Shown here: positions 17,136-25,552 of the stretch, piece by piece | Numbering within the stretch: position 1 is the stretch's first letter | Layout of the letters: each line of letters begins with the position of its first letter | NCBI GenBank assembly: GCA_035531535.1 | Contig: DATKSV010000027.1 | Coordinates: 14,124 to 78,123, forward strand | Length of the DNA stretch: 64,000 nucleotides | Direction: 5' to 3' | DNA from: AG-12 sp035531535 | GTDB taxonomy: Bacteria > Chloroflexota > Dormibacteria > Aeolococcales > Bog-877 | Notes under the pieces: model-generated | The model's database searches: none | The model's input: only the letters and a program-made list of their open reading frames with translations | What the model was told of the DNA's origin: nothing | Made by a program: the position numbers and the translations under genes

Positions 17136-18235
17136 TCGAGGCCGAGGTCTCGGCACCCATGCCAGAACTCCTCGGAGCCGAGATACTGGCGACTCTGGCC
17201 TCGCTCGGCAACGACGCGGCGCTGCTCCTGGATGCCGGCCGCGCCCTGGTCTGGGCCAGCCCCAACTCAGCCCACCTGCTGGCGCGCCAGCTGCCCCTGG
17301 GACAGGCTGTGCCGGTGCCGCTGACACCGGGCACCCCGCTGGCTCAGATCGTCGATGACCCCAGGGCGGCGGAGGTTGTCGGTCAGGCGCTGGCCAGCAA
17401 CCAGGTGACCAGAGCGGAGATCTCCCAGGATGGCTGGCGCCGGGTGCTGAGGGCCGTAGCCGCCCCCATCGGCAGCTCCAGTGCCGAACCGCTCGTGCTC
17501 CTGATCCTCAGTGACATCACCCACGAGCGGCGTCTTAGCCGCGCCCACCAGGACCTGATCGTCAACCTCTCGCACGATCTGCGCACACCCCTGGCCAGCC
17601 TGAGCCTGTTGGCCGAGACCCTCAACGGAGAGGCTCGCGACGACCCGGTTGCGAGCAAGGTGTTCGCGGAGCGGATGGCGGCGGAGGCGGAGCGCCTGCA
17701 CGAGCTGGTGTCCGGCCTGCTCGACCTGGCCAGGCTGGAGGCGGGCGCGGAGCAGGCGCAACTGCAACTGGTCGACCTGGCGGCCCTGGCGTCCCGGGTG
17801 ACGACCGGTCTGGCGCCCCAGGCCCACCGCCACGACCTCAACTTGGAGGTCAGCGGCGGCCCGACCTGGGCCAAGGCCGATCCGGTCCGGCTCGAGCGCG
17901 CCGTGGCCAACGTGATCGACAACGCGATCAAGTTCACCGAGCCCAAGGGCAAGGTCACAGTGGCGGTCGGGACGATGCGCAGCTGCCCCACGATCTCGGT
18001 CCGCGACACCGGCACCGGGATCTCTCCCCAGGCCCTGCCCCACATCTTCGACCGTTTCTACACCGGTGATCGGGCCCGCTCCGGGCCCGGGAGCGGCCTC
18101 GGGCTGACCATCGCGCGCCAGGCAGTGGAGTTGCAGGGGGGCCAGATCACGGTGCGCAGCCATCCGGGTGCCGGGACCGTGGTGGAGATCCGGCTCTGCC
18201 CACCGGATGCAGGAGCTGCCCCGGCGGTCGTCTAA
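17132..18235 (+). CDS. Soluble histidine kinase, PhoR-like
   Basis: A 367-residue kinase: a PAS-like N-terminal segment (about 15-130), HisKA with phospho-acceptor His148 in NLSHDLRTPLASLSLL, and HATPase with NVIDNAIKF, VRDTGTGISP and GSGLGLTIARQ. No membrane segment or signal peptide is visible, unlike classic PhoR. The start ATG overlaps the sixA stop and has GGAGG five bases upstream. phoU and an OmpR-type regulator follow directly, so phosphate signalling is the likely job. Confidence 0.85.
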   Translation: MIEAEVSAPMPELLGAEILATLASLGNDAALLLDAGRALVWASPNSAHLLARQLPLGQAVPVPLTPGTPLAQIVDDPRAAEVVGQALASNQVTRAEISQDGWRRVLRAVAAPIGSSSAEPLVLLILSDITHERRLSRAHQDLIVNLSHDLRTPLASLSLLAETLNGEARDDPVASKVFAERMAAEAERLHELVSGLLDLARLEAGAEQAQLQLVDLAALASRVTTGLAPQAHRHDLNLEVSGGPTWAKADPVRLERAVANVIDNAIKFTEPKGKVTVAVGTMRSCPTISVRDTGTGISPQALPHIFDRFYTGDRARSGPGSGLGLTIARQAVELQGGQITVRSHPGAGTVVEIRLCPPDAGAAPAVV

Positions 18236-18244
18236 GATCGCGGT

Positions 18245-18910
18245 ATGGCAGACATCACGGCCGGGCGCGAACTCGAGGTCGAGCTGGCCGCCCGCCGGGA
18301 CGGCATTCGCGTGCTCGGACAGCTGGTGGCGGAGGGGGTGGCGGGCGCCATGACCGGACTGGAGGAGCGGGATGGGGACCGGCTCCGGACGGTGGTGAGC
18401 CGCGACCTGGAGATAAACGAGCGCCATCGCCAGGAGCGCGAACGTGGGATTGAGATCCTGGCGGTGAGCCACCCCACCGGACAGGCGCTCTACGCGGTTT
18501 TCGGGCTGCTCCTGATCGCCTCGGAGCTGGAACGGATGGGCGACCACGCCAAGAGCTGCGCCCGCTACGCCCTGCCTCTGATCGAGCTGTCCAGCCGCCC
18601 CAACCTCGACACCATCCTGCGCCTGGGCCACTACGTTGAGGAGCAGGTGCGGGACATCCTGGAAGCGGTCACCAGCAACGACTTCCGACGGGCCCAGGAC
18701 ATCGCCGCGCGCGACGACCGCATCGACCGCATCTATCACCGCTGCTTCGACGACATGGTGGAGACGATGCGAGAACATCCCGAGTGGGCCTATCCCGGCG
18801 CCAACCTGCTCTTCATCGCCCACAACCTGGAACGGATCGCGGATCGAGTCACCAACATCGCCGAGGACGTGGTGTTCCTGGAGACCGGACGCCTGGTGGA
18901 GCTGGGTTAG
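18245..18910 (+). CDS. phoU: PhoU, phosphate signalling regulator
   Basis: A 221-residue protein made of two three-helix PhoU repeats, each with the metal-binding signature: ASELERMGDHAKS in the first and HNLERIADRVTNIAED in the second. PhoU links Pst transport to the PhoR kinase and restrains it when phosphate is ample. Here it lies between the kinase and response-regulator genes, with gaps of 9 and 2 bases. No pst transporter genes are in the window. Confidence 0.92.
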   Translation: MADITAGRELEVELAARRDGIRVLGQLVAEGVAGAMTGLEERDGDRLRTVVSRDLEINERHRQERERGIEILAVSHPTGQALYAVFGLLLIASELERMGDHAKSCARYALPLIELSSRPNLDTILRLGHYVEEQVRDILEAVTSNDFRRAQDIAARDDRIDRIYHRCFDDMVETMREHPEWAYPGANLLFIAHNLERIADRVTNIAEDVVFLETGRLVELG

Positions 18911-18912
18911 GG

Positions 18913-19653
18913 TTGGCCGCCGAGCCGGGGGGCACCGGGAGCGGCCGCAAGGTGCTCATCGTCGAGGACGAGGAGTCGGTCCGGATGACCCTCCGCTACA
19001 ACCTGGCCGCGCGCGGCTACGTGGTCCTGGAAGCGGGCTCCGGAACCCATGGCCTAGAGCTGATGCGTAGCCGCAACCCAGACCTGGTCGTGCTCGACCT
19101 GATGCTGCCCGAACTCTCCGGAGAGGAGGTCTGCCGGGCGATCCGAGCTGAGTCGGACGTCCCCATCCTCATGCTCACGGCTCGCGGCTCGGAGACCGAC
19201 AAGGTCAACGGGCTGGGCCTCGGCGCCGACGACTACATGACCAAGCCGTTCGGGCTCAAGGAGTTCATGGCCAGGATCGAGGCCCTGCTGCGCCGCTCCG
19301 AGCGCCCCCAGCGGAGCAACGCCCCCAGCGAACGCATCCGGGTGGGCGGATTCGTCCTGGACGCATCCTCACGACTGGTGCTGGTCGACGACAACCCGGT
19401 CAAGATGAGTCCGCGCGAGTTCAGCCTCCTCTTCTTCCTGCTGAGCCATCCGGGCCGGGTCCACAGCCGGGATGCGATTCTGCGTGCGGTGTGGGGGCCG
19501 GACTTCAACGGGGACAGCAAGACGGTCGCCGTGCACATTCGTTGGCTGCGGGAGAAATTCGAGGCGTTTCCCAGCCTCCCCTTCCGCATCAACACCGTCT
19601 TTGGAGTCGGCTACCGGGTCGACATCGCACCTGGGGTCCATCTCCAACGGTGA
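18913..19653 (+). CDS. OmpR/PhoB-type response regulator
   Basis: A 246-residue regulator. The receiver starts VLIVEDEESVRM, with phospho-acceptor Asp62 in VVLDLMLPELSG and the conserved Lys in DDYMTKPFGLKEF. The C-terminal winged helix ends with INTVFGVGYRVD, as in PhoB/OmpR. The start is taken as TTG at 18913, two bases after phoU; no in-frame ATG exists before the receiver. It is the expected partner of the kinase upstream. Its stop overlaps the next GTG. Confidence 0.88.
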   Translation: MAAEPGGTGSGRKVLIVEDEESVRMTLRYNLAARGYVVLEAGSGTHGLELMRSRNPDLVVLDLMLPELSGEEVCRAIRAESDVPILMLTARGSETDKVNGLGLGADDYMTKPFGLKEFMARIEALLRRSERPQRSNAPSERIRVGGFVLDASSRLVLVDDNPVKMSPREFSLLFFLLSHPGRVHSRDAILRAVWGPDFNGDSKTVAVHIRWLREKFEAFPSLPFRINTVFGVGYRVDIAPGVHLQR

Positions 19654-20606
19654 CCTCCGCCGGCCCAGTGACGGCGGCGAACAGGGTGGCGGTCTCACTG
19701 CAGGCAGTCGCCAAGGCCTACGGCGGTCGGCGGGCGGTTGATGACCTCAGCCTGGAGGTGCTCACGGGCGAGCTGGTCGCGATTCTTGGCCCCAATGGGG
19801 CCGGCAAGACCACCACCATCGAGATGCTGGAGGGGTATCGCCGGCCCGATCAGGGTCGAATCGAAGTGCTGGGGATGGACCCCATCACCGACGCCCGTCG
19901 CTTCCGTCCCCGGGCCGGCATCATGCTCCAGGAGGGCGGCATCTATCCGACCATTCGGGTCGGGGAGGCTGCCAGCCTCTTCGCCAGCTACTTCGCCCAC
20001 CCCCAGAGTCCCCTGGCGCTGCTGGAGAGGGTGGGGCTGGCGGACAAGGTCAGGGCCCGCTACCGACAGCTTTCGGGCGGAGAGAAGCAGCGGCTCTCCC
20101 TGGCCCTGGCGCTGGTTGGCAAGCCCCAGATTCTGTTTCTGGACGAGCCCACCGCAGGCATGGATCCGAGGGCCCGGCTGCTCACCTGGGAGATCGTCAA
20201 GGAGCAGCAGATGGCCGGAGTCACGGTGTTGTTGACAACCCACTCCATGGAGGAGGCAGAGCGGCTCGCCGACCGCGTCGCGATCATCCGTGAGGGCCGC
20301 TTGGTGGCGTACGACTCCCCCTCGCGACTCCGGGGCGCCTCTGGCCCGGAGCTGGTCCACGCCGAGCTGGACTCGGAGTTGCCGGCCACTCTGCTGGCGC
20401 AGCTTCGCCAGCTGGAATTCCTGGAGGGGGTCGAGGACCGCGGCCAGGGCCGCTACGACCTGGTCTCGGGCGAGCCTCTCCGAGCCGCCGCCGAGCTCAC
20501 CCAGATGCTGTTGCGGGAGGGGGGCCCCCAGCTCATCCTGCTGCGCGTGGGCAGGGCATCCCTGGAGGACGTCTTCCTCAGCCTCACCGACGAGGAGGAG
20601 GCTTGA
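19650..20606 (+). CDS. ABC-2 type exporter, ATP-binding subunit
   Basis: A 318-residue ATPase with Walker A GPNGAGKTTT, Q-loop MLQEGGIYP, signature LSGGEKQRLS, Walker B ILFLDEPTAGMDP and H-loop TTHSMEEAERLAD. The C-terminal extension of about 90 residues is typical of drug or lipid exporter ATPases (DrrA-like). A GTG at 19650 overlaps the regulator stop as GTGA. It is coupled to the permease gene that follows; substrate unknown. Position in the phoU-regulator operon is probably incidental or indicates phosphate control. Confidence 0.88.
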   Translation: MTSAGPVTAANRVAVSLQAVAKAYGGRRAVDDLSLEVLTGELVAILGPNGAGKTTTIEMLEGYRRPDQGRIEVLGMDPITDARRFRPRAGIMLQEGGIYPTIRVGEAASLFASYFAHPQSPLALLERVGLADKVRARYRQLSGGEKQRLSLALALVGKPQILFLDEPTAGMDPRARLLTWEIVKEQQMAGVTVLLTTHSMEEAERLADRVAIIREGRLVAYDSPSRLRGASGPELVHAELDSELPATLLAQLRQLEFLEGVEDRGQGRYDLVSGEPLRAAAELTQMLLREGGPQLILLRVGRASLEDVFLSLTDEEEA

Positions 20607-21382
20607 TCCCGGAAGGGACTGCTGCCGCGGCGCCGGAGGCGCCTGCGGCCAGCCCCATCGGACGCAGCCTGCGGGCGCAGGCCCGGGTCGAGCTGCTGCT
20701 GCTCTTGCGCCAGCCCGAGAACCTGCTGGTGATCCTGGTGCTGCCCGTGCTTTTGCTGCTCTTCTTCGCCGAGGTCCGAGCCTTCCCCTCCATCCATGGC
20801 CGACCGATCAACTTCCTGGTCCCGGGAATCCTGACCCTGGCCCTGATGTCCACCGGGATGGTGTCCCTGGGCATCTCGACCGCCTACCAGCGCTACTACC
20901 GGGTGCTCAAGCGTCTGGGAGGAACGCCCCTGCCCAGAGGGGTTCTGGTGGCGGCGAAGGCCGCCTCGGTGCTGCTGGTGGAGGTGGGCCAGGTGGCACT
21001 GGTACTGGGGATAGCCTATTTCGGGTTCGCCTGGCGACCGCCGGGGTCGTTGCCGCTGGCGATCCTGGTGATGTTGGTGGGAGCGATCATGTTCGCCGCG
21101 ATCGGGCTGACCATGGCAGGGGTGATGCGGGCCGAACTGACCATTGGCGGAGCCAATGGCCTGTACCTGATCTTCCTGATCCTGGGCGGCGTGGCCATGC
21201 CGGTCCAGCAGCTGCCCGACATTGTCCGGCAGCTCGCCAGCGTCCTCCCTCCGACTGCCCTCAGCGCCTCTTTGCGTGCCATCCTGGCCGGAGGCGCCTT
21301 CCCGGCCGCCCCAGTCGCGCTGCTGGCGGGGTGGACCCTGCTGCTGCTGGCAACTGCGATTCGATTCTTCCGCTGGGAGTGA
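20603..21382 (+). CDS. ABC-2 type exporter, permease subunit
   Basis: A 259-residue permease with about six membrane segments, starting after a cytoplasmic stretch of about 40 residues (LLVILVLPVLLLLFF). The region LGGTPLPRGVLVAAK and the late GGVAMPVQQLPDIVRQL match the ABC-2 exporter family. The TTG start overlaps the ATPase stop (TTGA) and is preceded by a GAGGAGG run. Confidence 0.85.
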   Translation: MIPEGTAAAAPEAPAASPIGRSLRAQARVELLLLLRQPENLLVILVLPVLLLLFFAEVRAFPSIHGRPINFLVPGILTLALMSTGMVSLGISTAYQRYYRVLKRLGGTPLPRGVLVAAKAASVLLVEVGQVALVLGIAYFGFAWRPPGSLPLAILVMLVGAIMFAAIGLTMAGVMRAELTIGGANGLYLIFLILGGVAMPVQQLPDIVRQLASVLPPTALSASLRAILAGGAFPAAPVALLAGWTLLLLATAIRFFRWE

Positions 21383-21431
21383 GACCATATGGCGGAGGTG
21401 GGGAATCGAGACTGGTGTTAGCGTGGGAACG

Positions 21432-22106
21432 ATGCTGGAGGTGCTGCGCCGCATGAACCCATTCCTGAGTCGAGCCACCCTGCCCAACGCCACCGAGGCT
21501 CTGCCCGGCCGGGCCGATAGCATGCCGCTCGCTGGCCTGCACACCGTGCTGGGGCATCCCCTGCGCCCACCGTTCCCGGAGGGCATGGAGTGGGCGATCT
21601 TTGCGATGGGATGCTTCTGGGGCGCCGAGCGCCGGTTCTGGACCTGGCCAGGGATCCACACCACGGCCGCCGGCTACAGTGGCGGGCTGACGCCGAATCC
21701 CACCTACCAGGAGGTCTGCAGCGGGCGAACCGGGCATGCCGAGGCGGTGTTGGTGGTCTTCGATCCCAAGCTCGTCAGCTACGGCCGCCTGCTGCAGGTC
21801 TTCTGGGAGTCCCACGACCCCACCCAGGGGATGCGCCAGGGAGCTGACTCGGGCACCCAGTACCGGTCTGCCCTCTACTGCGCCACGAGCGACCAGGCGG
21901 GCCAGGCGGAGGCCTCTCGAGCCAGTTACCAGAGCGCGCTCACGGCGGCCGGCATGGGCCAGATCACCACCGAGATCTCGGCGGCCGGCCCCTTCTACTA
22001 CGCCGAGCAGTACCACCAGCAGTATCTCGACAAGAACCCCAACGGCTACTGCGGCATGGGTGGCACCGGAGTTGCCTGCCCGGTTGGGGTGCTCGGCGCC
22101 GCCTGA
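21432..22106 (+). CDS. msrA: Peptide methionine-S-sulfoxide reductase MsrA
   Basis: About 224 residues. MsrA repairs oxidised methionine with thioredoxin. The catalytic motif is AMGCFWGAER; other conserved pieces are GYSGGLTPNPTYQEVCSGRTGHAE and AEQYHQQYLDKNPNGYC, the last carrying a recycling cysteine, with another near the C-terminus (GVACPVG). The N-terminal extension of about 55 residues is the long MsrA form. ATG at 21432 is chosen; GTG at 21423 is an alternative. Confidence 0.93.
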   Translation: MLEVLRRMNPFLSRATLPNATEALPGRADSMPLAGLHTVLGHPLRPPFPEGMEWAIFAMGCFWGAERRFWTWPGIHTTAAGYSGGLTPNPTYQEVCSGRTGHAEAVLVVFDPKLVSYGRLLQVFWESHDPTQGMRQGADSGTQYRSALYCATSDQAGQAEASRASYQSALTAAGMGQITTEISAAGPFYYAEQYHQQYLDKNPNGYCGMGGTGVACPVGVLGAA

Positions 22107-22390
22107 GCGGGAGCAACGCCCGGGCGAGAGCCCTCTGGCTAGGGGCCGCCGCCATTCTTGGGGGATCCGCCTCATGACCCGTCCGGGGGGTGGCCCCGGC
22201 GGCGCGGGCGGCAGAGCCGGGAATGGAGTGCACTCGCCACCGGTCCGGCAGCCTCGCGAGGGGCGACCACCGAGGTTGGTGCGGCGGCGCTCCTGAGGAT
22301 CGGGCGAGTCGTGTTCGGCAGCCGACCGCGCTCTCCGGCCGGACCCAGCGGTGCCGCGGGCGCAGCGGACCGCCGCCCGCCAGTCACCGC

Positions 22391-22396
22391 CATACT
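22391..22396 (+). promoter_or_regulatory. -10-like box for tag
   Basis: CATACT ends seven bases before the GTG at 22404, the spacing expected for a leaderless transcript. The 297 bases between msrA and tag otherwise show only GC-rich sequence without a recognised gene. Confidence 0.3.
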
Positions 22397-22403
22397 TTTG
22401 CAG

Positions 22404-23069
22404 GTGGAGCAAGGGGCAGTGCTGGGGGAGGACGGACTTCGCCGCTGTCCCTGGGGCGTCAACCCGCCGGACTACCAGCGCTACCACGACCAGGAATGGG
22501 GCAGACCCGTCGCCGACGACCAGAAGGTGCTCGAGAAGCTCTGCTTGGAAGGATTCCAAAGTGGGCTCTCGTGGCTCACAATCCTGCGCAAGCGCACCTC
22601 CTTCCGGCGGGCCTTCCTGGACTTCGATGCGGCGGCGGTGGCAGCCCTGGGCGAGGCGGACGTGCAGCGCCTGCTGCTGGACTCGACGATCGTGCGTCAC
22701 CGGGGCAAGATCCTGGCCACCATCGACAACGCGCGGGCGACCGTGCGCCTGCAGGCCACCGGTGGGTCTCTAGCCGCTCTGTGCTGGGGATATGAGCCGC
22801 ACCAAGCCCCCATCCCAGTCACCACCGGCGACCTGGCGGCCACCACTAACGAGTCGACCGCACTCTCCCAGGCGCTGCGTCGGCTGGGGTTCCGCTTCGT
22901 CGGGCCCACCACCGTCCATGCCGCCATGCAATCTCTCGGGGTGGTGAACGATCACCTTGCTGGCTGCTCGACCCGGACGGCAGTGGAAGCGGAGCGGAAC
23001 CGGTTTTCACGCCCGGAGGGGGCGGGGCCGCAACCGGGCTGGGGGCTGAAACCGACCGGAGATGGCTGA
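22404..23069 (+). CDS. tag: DNA-3-methyladenine glycosylase I
   Basis: About 221 residues. Tag removes 3-methyladenine from DNA. The N-terminal core is RCPWGVNPPDYQRYHDQEWG, followed by LCLEGFQSGLSWLTILRKR, the helical substrate site. Zinc ligands are present: Cys and His of the first motif and His/Cys in VVNDHLAGCSTR. The start could be GTG 22404 or GTG 22419; the open frame further upstream is low-complexity and probably not translated. A tail of about 30 residues after the last zinc ligand is unusually basic and proline-rich. Confidence 0.9.
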   Translation: MEQGAVLGEDGLRRCPWGVNPPDYQRYHDQEWGRPVADDQKVLEKLCLEGFQSGLSWLTILRKRTSFRRAFLDFDAAAVAALGEADVQRLLLDSTIVRHRGKILATIDNARATVRLQATGGSLAALCWGYEPHQAPIPVTTGDLAATTNESTALSQALRRLGFRFVGPTTVHAAMQSLGVVNDHLAGCSTRTAVEAERNRFSRPEGAGPQPGWGLKPTGDG

Positions 23070-23414
23070 GTCCTGACCTGTGGGCATAGGCAAGGCGGGA
23101 ACTCCGGGCCCTGTTTGCTCGCTGCAGGTCCGCCGGGCCCGGGCCGCTTGACCCGCCGAAGCGAGCCGGTGGGGAGTGGCCCGGCGGTTCTCATCTTCGG
23201 GCCGGAAGCACGCCGGTGTGGAAACTCGCGTCCGCGCCAGGGGCAGTGCTGGAGGCGCACCTTTGGCCCGGCAGTCCTCAGCATCTCCAGAGCCACATCT
23301 CACGCCCCGGTTCCGCTCGCCCAGCTCACCGTTCCTACTGAGTGCCCATAAGTGAGGCAACCATCGACCAAGCGCACGCGCCTCATTTCGACGCCCTGCT
23401 AGGATTTCCCGGCT
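23070..23414. other. Gene-free stretch between tag and the MFS gene
   Basis: About 345 bases. Open frames here are shadows without recognisable products, and no RNA gene fold is apparent. TAGGAT at 23400-23405 lies ten bases before the MFS start and could be a weak -10. Confidence 0.4.
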
Positions 23415-24653
23415 TTGTCTGATGCCAGGATCCGGCCCACGATTGGCGCACCGCTGCGGGCGCGCGACTTTCGTCTCATGTGGTCTGGAAACCTCATCTC
23501 CAGGCTTGGCGATGGTGTATTTACCGTAGCCATCGCGCTCGAGGCACTCCAAGTCGATCGCCAGGCGACTGGCCTCGCATACGTCCTGGCGGCGCGGGCC
23601 ATCCCGGGAGTGATGTTGTCAGTGCTGGGCGGCGTCGTGGTGGACCGATGGCCGCGCCGCACGGCTCTCCTGGCGGCTGACCTCACCCAGGGAGCGGCGG
23701 TGGCGGTGGTCGCCGCCTTGGTCGCCGTGCACTCCGTTGCCTTGTGGCAACTGGTGGTGATGGCGGTGGTGTTCGGGACCGCGGATGCGTTTTCGGGGCC
23801 GGCATTCCTGGCCCTCGTTCCAGAACTCCTACCTCCCGAGCAGCTCACTCAGGCCAACGCCCTTAACAGCACCAGCAACGAGCTCACAGTGAACCTGGTG
23901 GGCCCCGCGCTGGGGGGGGTGGCCGTCGCCATCGTCGGCACTGCGGCGGCGTTCGGCTTCGACGCCGCCAGTTTCGTGGTGTCGGCGGCCGCCCTCGCCG
24001 CCGTCCAACACCGATTCCGCCCGGCCGCCAGCGGCAAATCGGTGATGGCAGAGGCCTGGGAAGGCATCCATTACATCGTCTCGCGACGCTGGCTCTTCGT
24101 CCTGCTGATTGGCGCCGCCGTCGCGAATCTGGTCGGCATGGGCCCGTATTTCGTCTTGCTGCCGGTGCTGGTCCGCCACGTCTTGCACGCCAGCCCGCTG
24201 GTGCTCGGCCTGGTCTACGCCAGCGCCGGCGCAGCCGGGGTGGTGGCATCGCTCGCGGTAGCCCGCTTGGGCTCGCCCCAACGCCTTCTCGAAGTCATGT
24301 GGGCCGCCTACACCACCTCGGGACTTCTCATGGCCGCCATCGCGTTCGTCCCCAATGCCTGGATGGCCGCGCTCCTGGTCGCCGGGTCGGCGGGAGCGGT
24401 TGTGTATGGCGACGTGCTCTACTTCACCAAGCTGCAAACCTCCGTCCCCATCCATCTGATGGGTCGGGTGTCATCGGTCGCCTACGTGATAGTCGGGACG
24501 CTGACTCCCGTGGGCATGGTCTTAGGGGGGCTCGCCGCAACTGCGATCGGAGCCAGGGGCGCCTTTCTGGCGAGCGGCCTCCTCGCCGCCGCTTGCGGGC
24601 TGGTGCTCCTGATCCCTGGGGCCCGCACCATGGACGCGGCAGCACTGGCGTGA
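23415..24653 (+). CDS. MFS transporter, EntS/MFS_3-like exporter
   Basis: A 412-residue major facilitator with about 12 membrane segments. The start region FRLMWSGNLISRLGDGVFTVA and the loop VLGGVVVDRWPRRTALLAADL match the MFS_3 (EntS, macrolide-efflux-like) branch. Substrate unknown. The only in-frame initiator near the first conserved residues is TTG at 23415, since a stop lies at 23400. It converges with the ABC operon on the minus strand. Confidence 0.85.
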   Translation: MSDARIRPTIGAPLRARDFRLMWSGNLISRLGDGVFTVAIALEALQVDRQATGLAYVLAARAIPGVMLSVLGGVVVDRWPRRTALLAADLTQGAAVAVVAALVAVHSVALWQLVVMAVVFGTADAFSGPAFLALVPELLPPEQLTQANALNSTSNELTVNLVGPALGGVAVAIVGTAAAFGFDAASFVVSAAALAAVQHRFRPAASGKSVMAEAWEGIHYIVSRRWLFVLLIGAAVANLVGMGPYFVLLPVLVRHVLHASPLVLGLVYASAGAAGVVASLAVARLGSPQRLLEVMWAAYTTSGLLMAAIAFVPNAWMAALLVAGSAGAVVYGDVLYFTKLQTSVPIHLMGRVSSVAYVIVGTLTPVGMVLGGLAATAIGARGAFLASGLLAAACGLVLLIPGARTMDAAALA

Positions 24654-24669
24654 CGGCTGGGGCGGGCAG

Positions 24670-24685
24670 CCTGGCCCCGGCCAGG
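24670..24685. terminator. Short GC hairpin after the MFS gene
   Basis: CCTGGC, loop CCCG and GCCAGG form a perfect six-pair stem 16 bases after the MFS stop. No T-run follows. Confidence 0.35.
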
Positions 24686-24714
24686 GGATGGGGATGGGCA
24701 GATGCGAGCTATCA

Positions 24715-24740
24715 ACACCGGCGTGCGAGCTCGCCGGTGT
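24715..24740. terminator. Strong 9-bp hairpin between convergent genes
   Basis: ACACCGGCG and CGCCGGTGT are perfect complements separated by eight bases, placed between the convergent MFS and ABC genes. The remaining intergenic bases (24654-24898) show no gene. It is a likely two-way terminator of the U-tract-free type. Confidence 0.45.
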
Positions 24741-24898
24741 CCCCTGGCGCCTGCGGTCCGCAGCGCGGGGCAGCGGGACCCCGCCGGGCCACGGGCAGGC
24801 GCATCCGCTGGGACGAACGAACCGGCTGGCCCCCGTCAACCCGCGGCCGCTCGGTGTCGCCGGCCAGCCAGACTCGGCAAGGCTCGTTCAAGAAGGCC

Positions 24899-25552
24899 TC
24901 AGTCGGGGGCGTGGTCCAGTTGCCGGCCGTCGACCAACCGCACCGTCCGATCGCAGGCCTCGACCACCTCGGGATCATGGCTGGCGATCACCAGCAGCCG
25001 GCCCTCGCTGGCCTGGCGGAGAAGCAGCCCCATGATGATCTTGCGTTGCTCGGCCACCAGCTCGGAGGTCGGCTCGTCAGCGAGCACCGCCTCCGGTGGA
25101 CCCACCAGGGCACGGGCCACGGCCACCCGCTGCTGCTGCCCGCCGGAGAGGTCCTGGACCAGGGAGTCGGCCGTCCCCGCCAGGCCGACCGCGGCCAGCG
25201 CGGCGGCGGTGGCCGACGCCACCTCGGGCGCCGGCAGGCGCCGAGCCTGCAAGGGCAGGGCGACATTCTCGGCCGCGGTCAGGACCGACACCAGCCCGTG
25301 GTTCTGGAGCACCACCCCGAAGCGCTGGCGGCTGCGCTCACTCTGGGACAGCGGCTGGCCGTCCACCAGCACGCTTCCTTGACTCGGTAGTTGGAGCCCG
25401 GCCGCCAGCAGCAAAAGGGTGGTCTTGCCCGATCCCGATGGCCCGGTGACAGCCACGGACTCCCCAGCCCGGATGACGAGGCTGATGTCGCTCAGGATGG
25501 TGCGCCCACCGGCTCGGGCGACCACGTGCTCGAGCCGGATCTCACTGATCAT
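24899..25552 (-). CDS. ABC transporter ATPase, LolD/MacB-like (second ATPase)
   Basis: A 217-residue ATPase: Walker A GPSGSGKTTLL, Q-loop VVLQNHGLV, signature LSGGQQQRVAVARAL, Walker B AVLADEPTSEL and H-loop IASHDPEVVEACD. The short length and signature are typical of the FtsX-permease-associated LolD/MacB branch. The ATG at 25552 lies inside the end of the upstream ATPase gene (11-bp overlap), so the three genes form one operon. Confidence 0.87.
   Translation of the reverse strand: MISEIRLEHVVARAGGRTILSDISLVIRAGESVAVTGPSGSGKTTLLLLAAGLQLPSQGSVLVDGQPLSQSERSRQRFGVVLQNHGLVSVLTAAENVALPLQARRLPAPEVASATAAALAAVGLAGTADSLVQDLSGGQQQRVAVARALVGPPEAVLADEPTSELVAEQRKIIMGLLLRQASEGRLLVIASHDPEVVEACDRTVRLVDGRQLDHAPD

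Noticed and set aside
23007..23552. 181-codon minus-strand frame between tag and the MFS gene
   Set aside because: It overlaps the ends of both real genes and has no domain or start signal.
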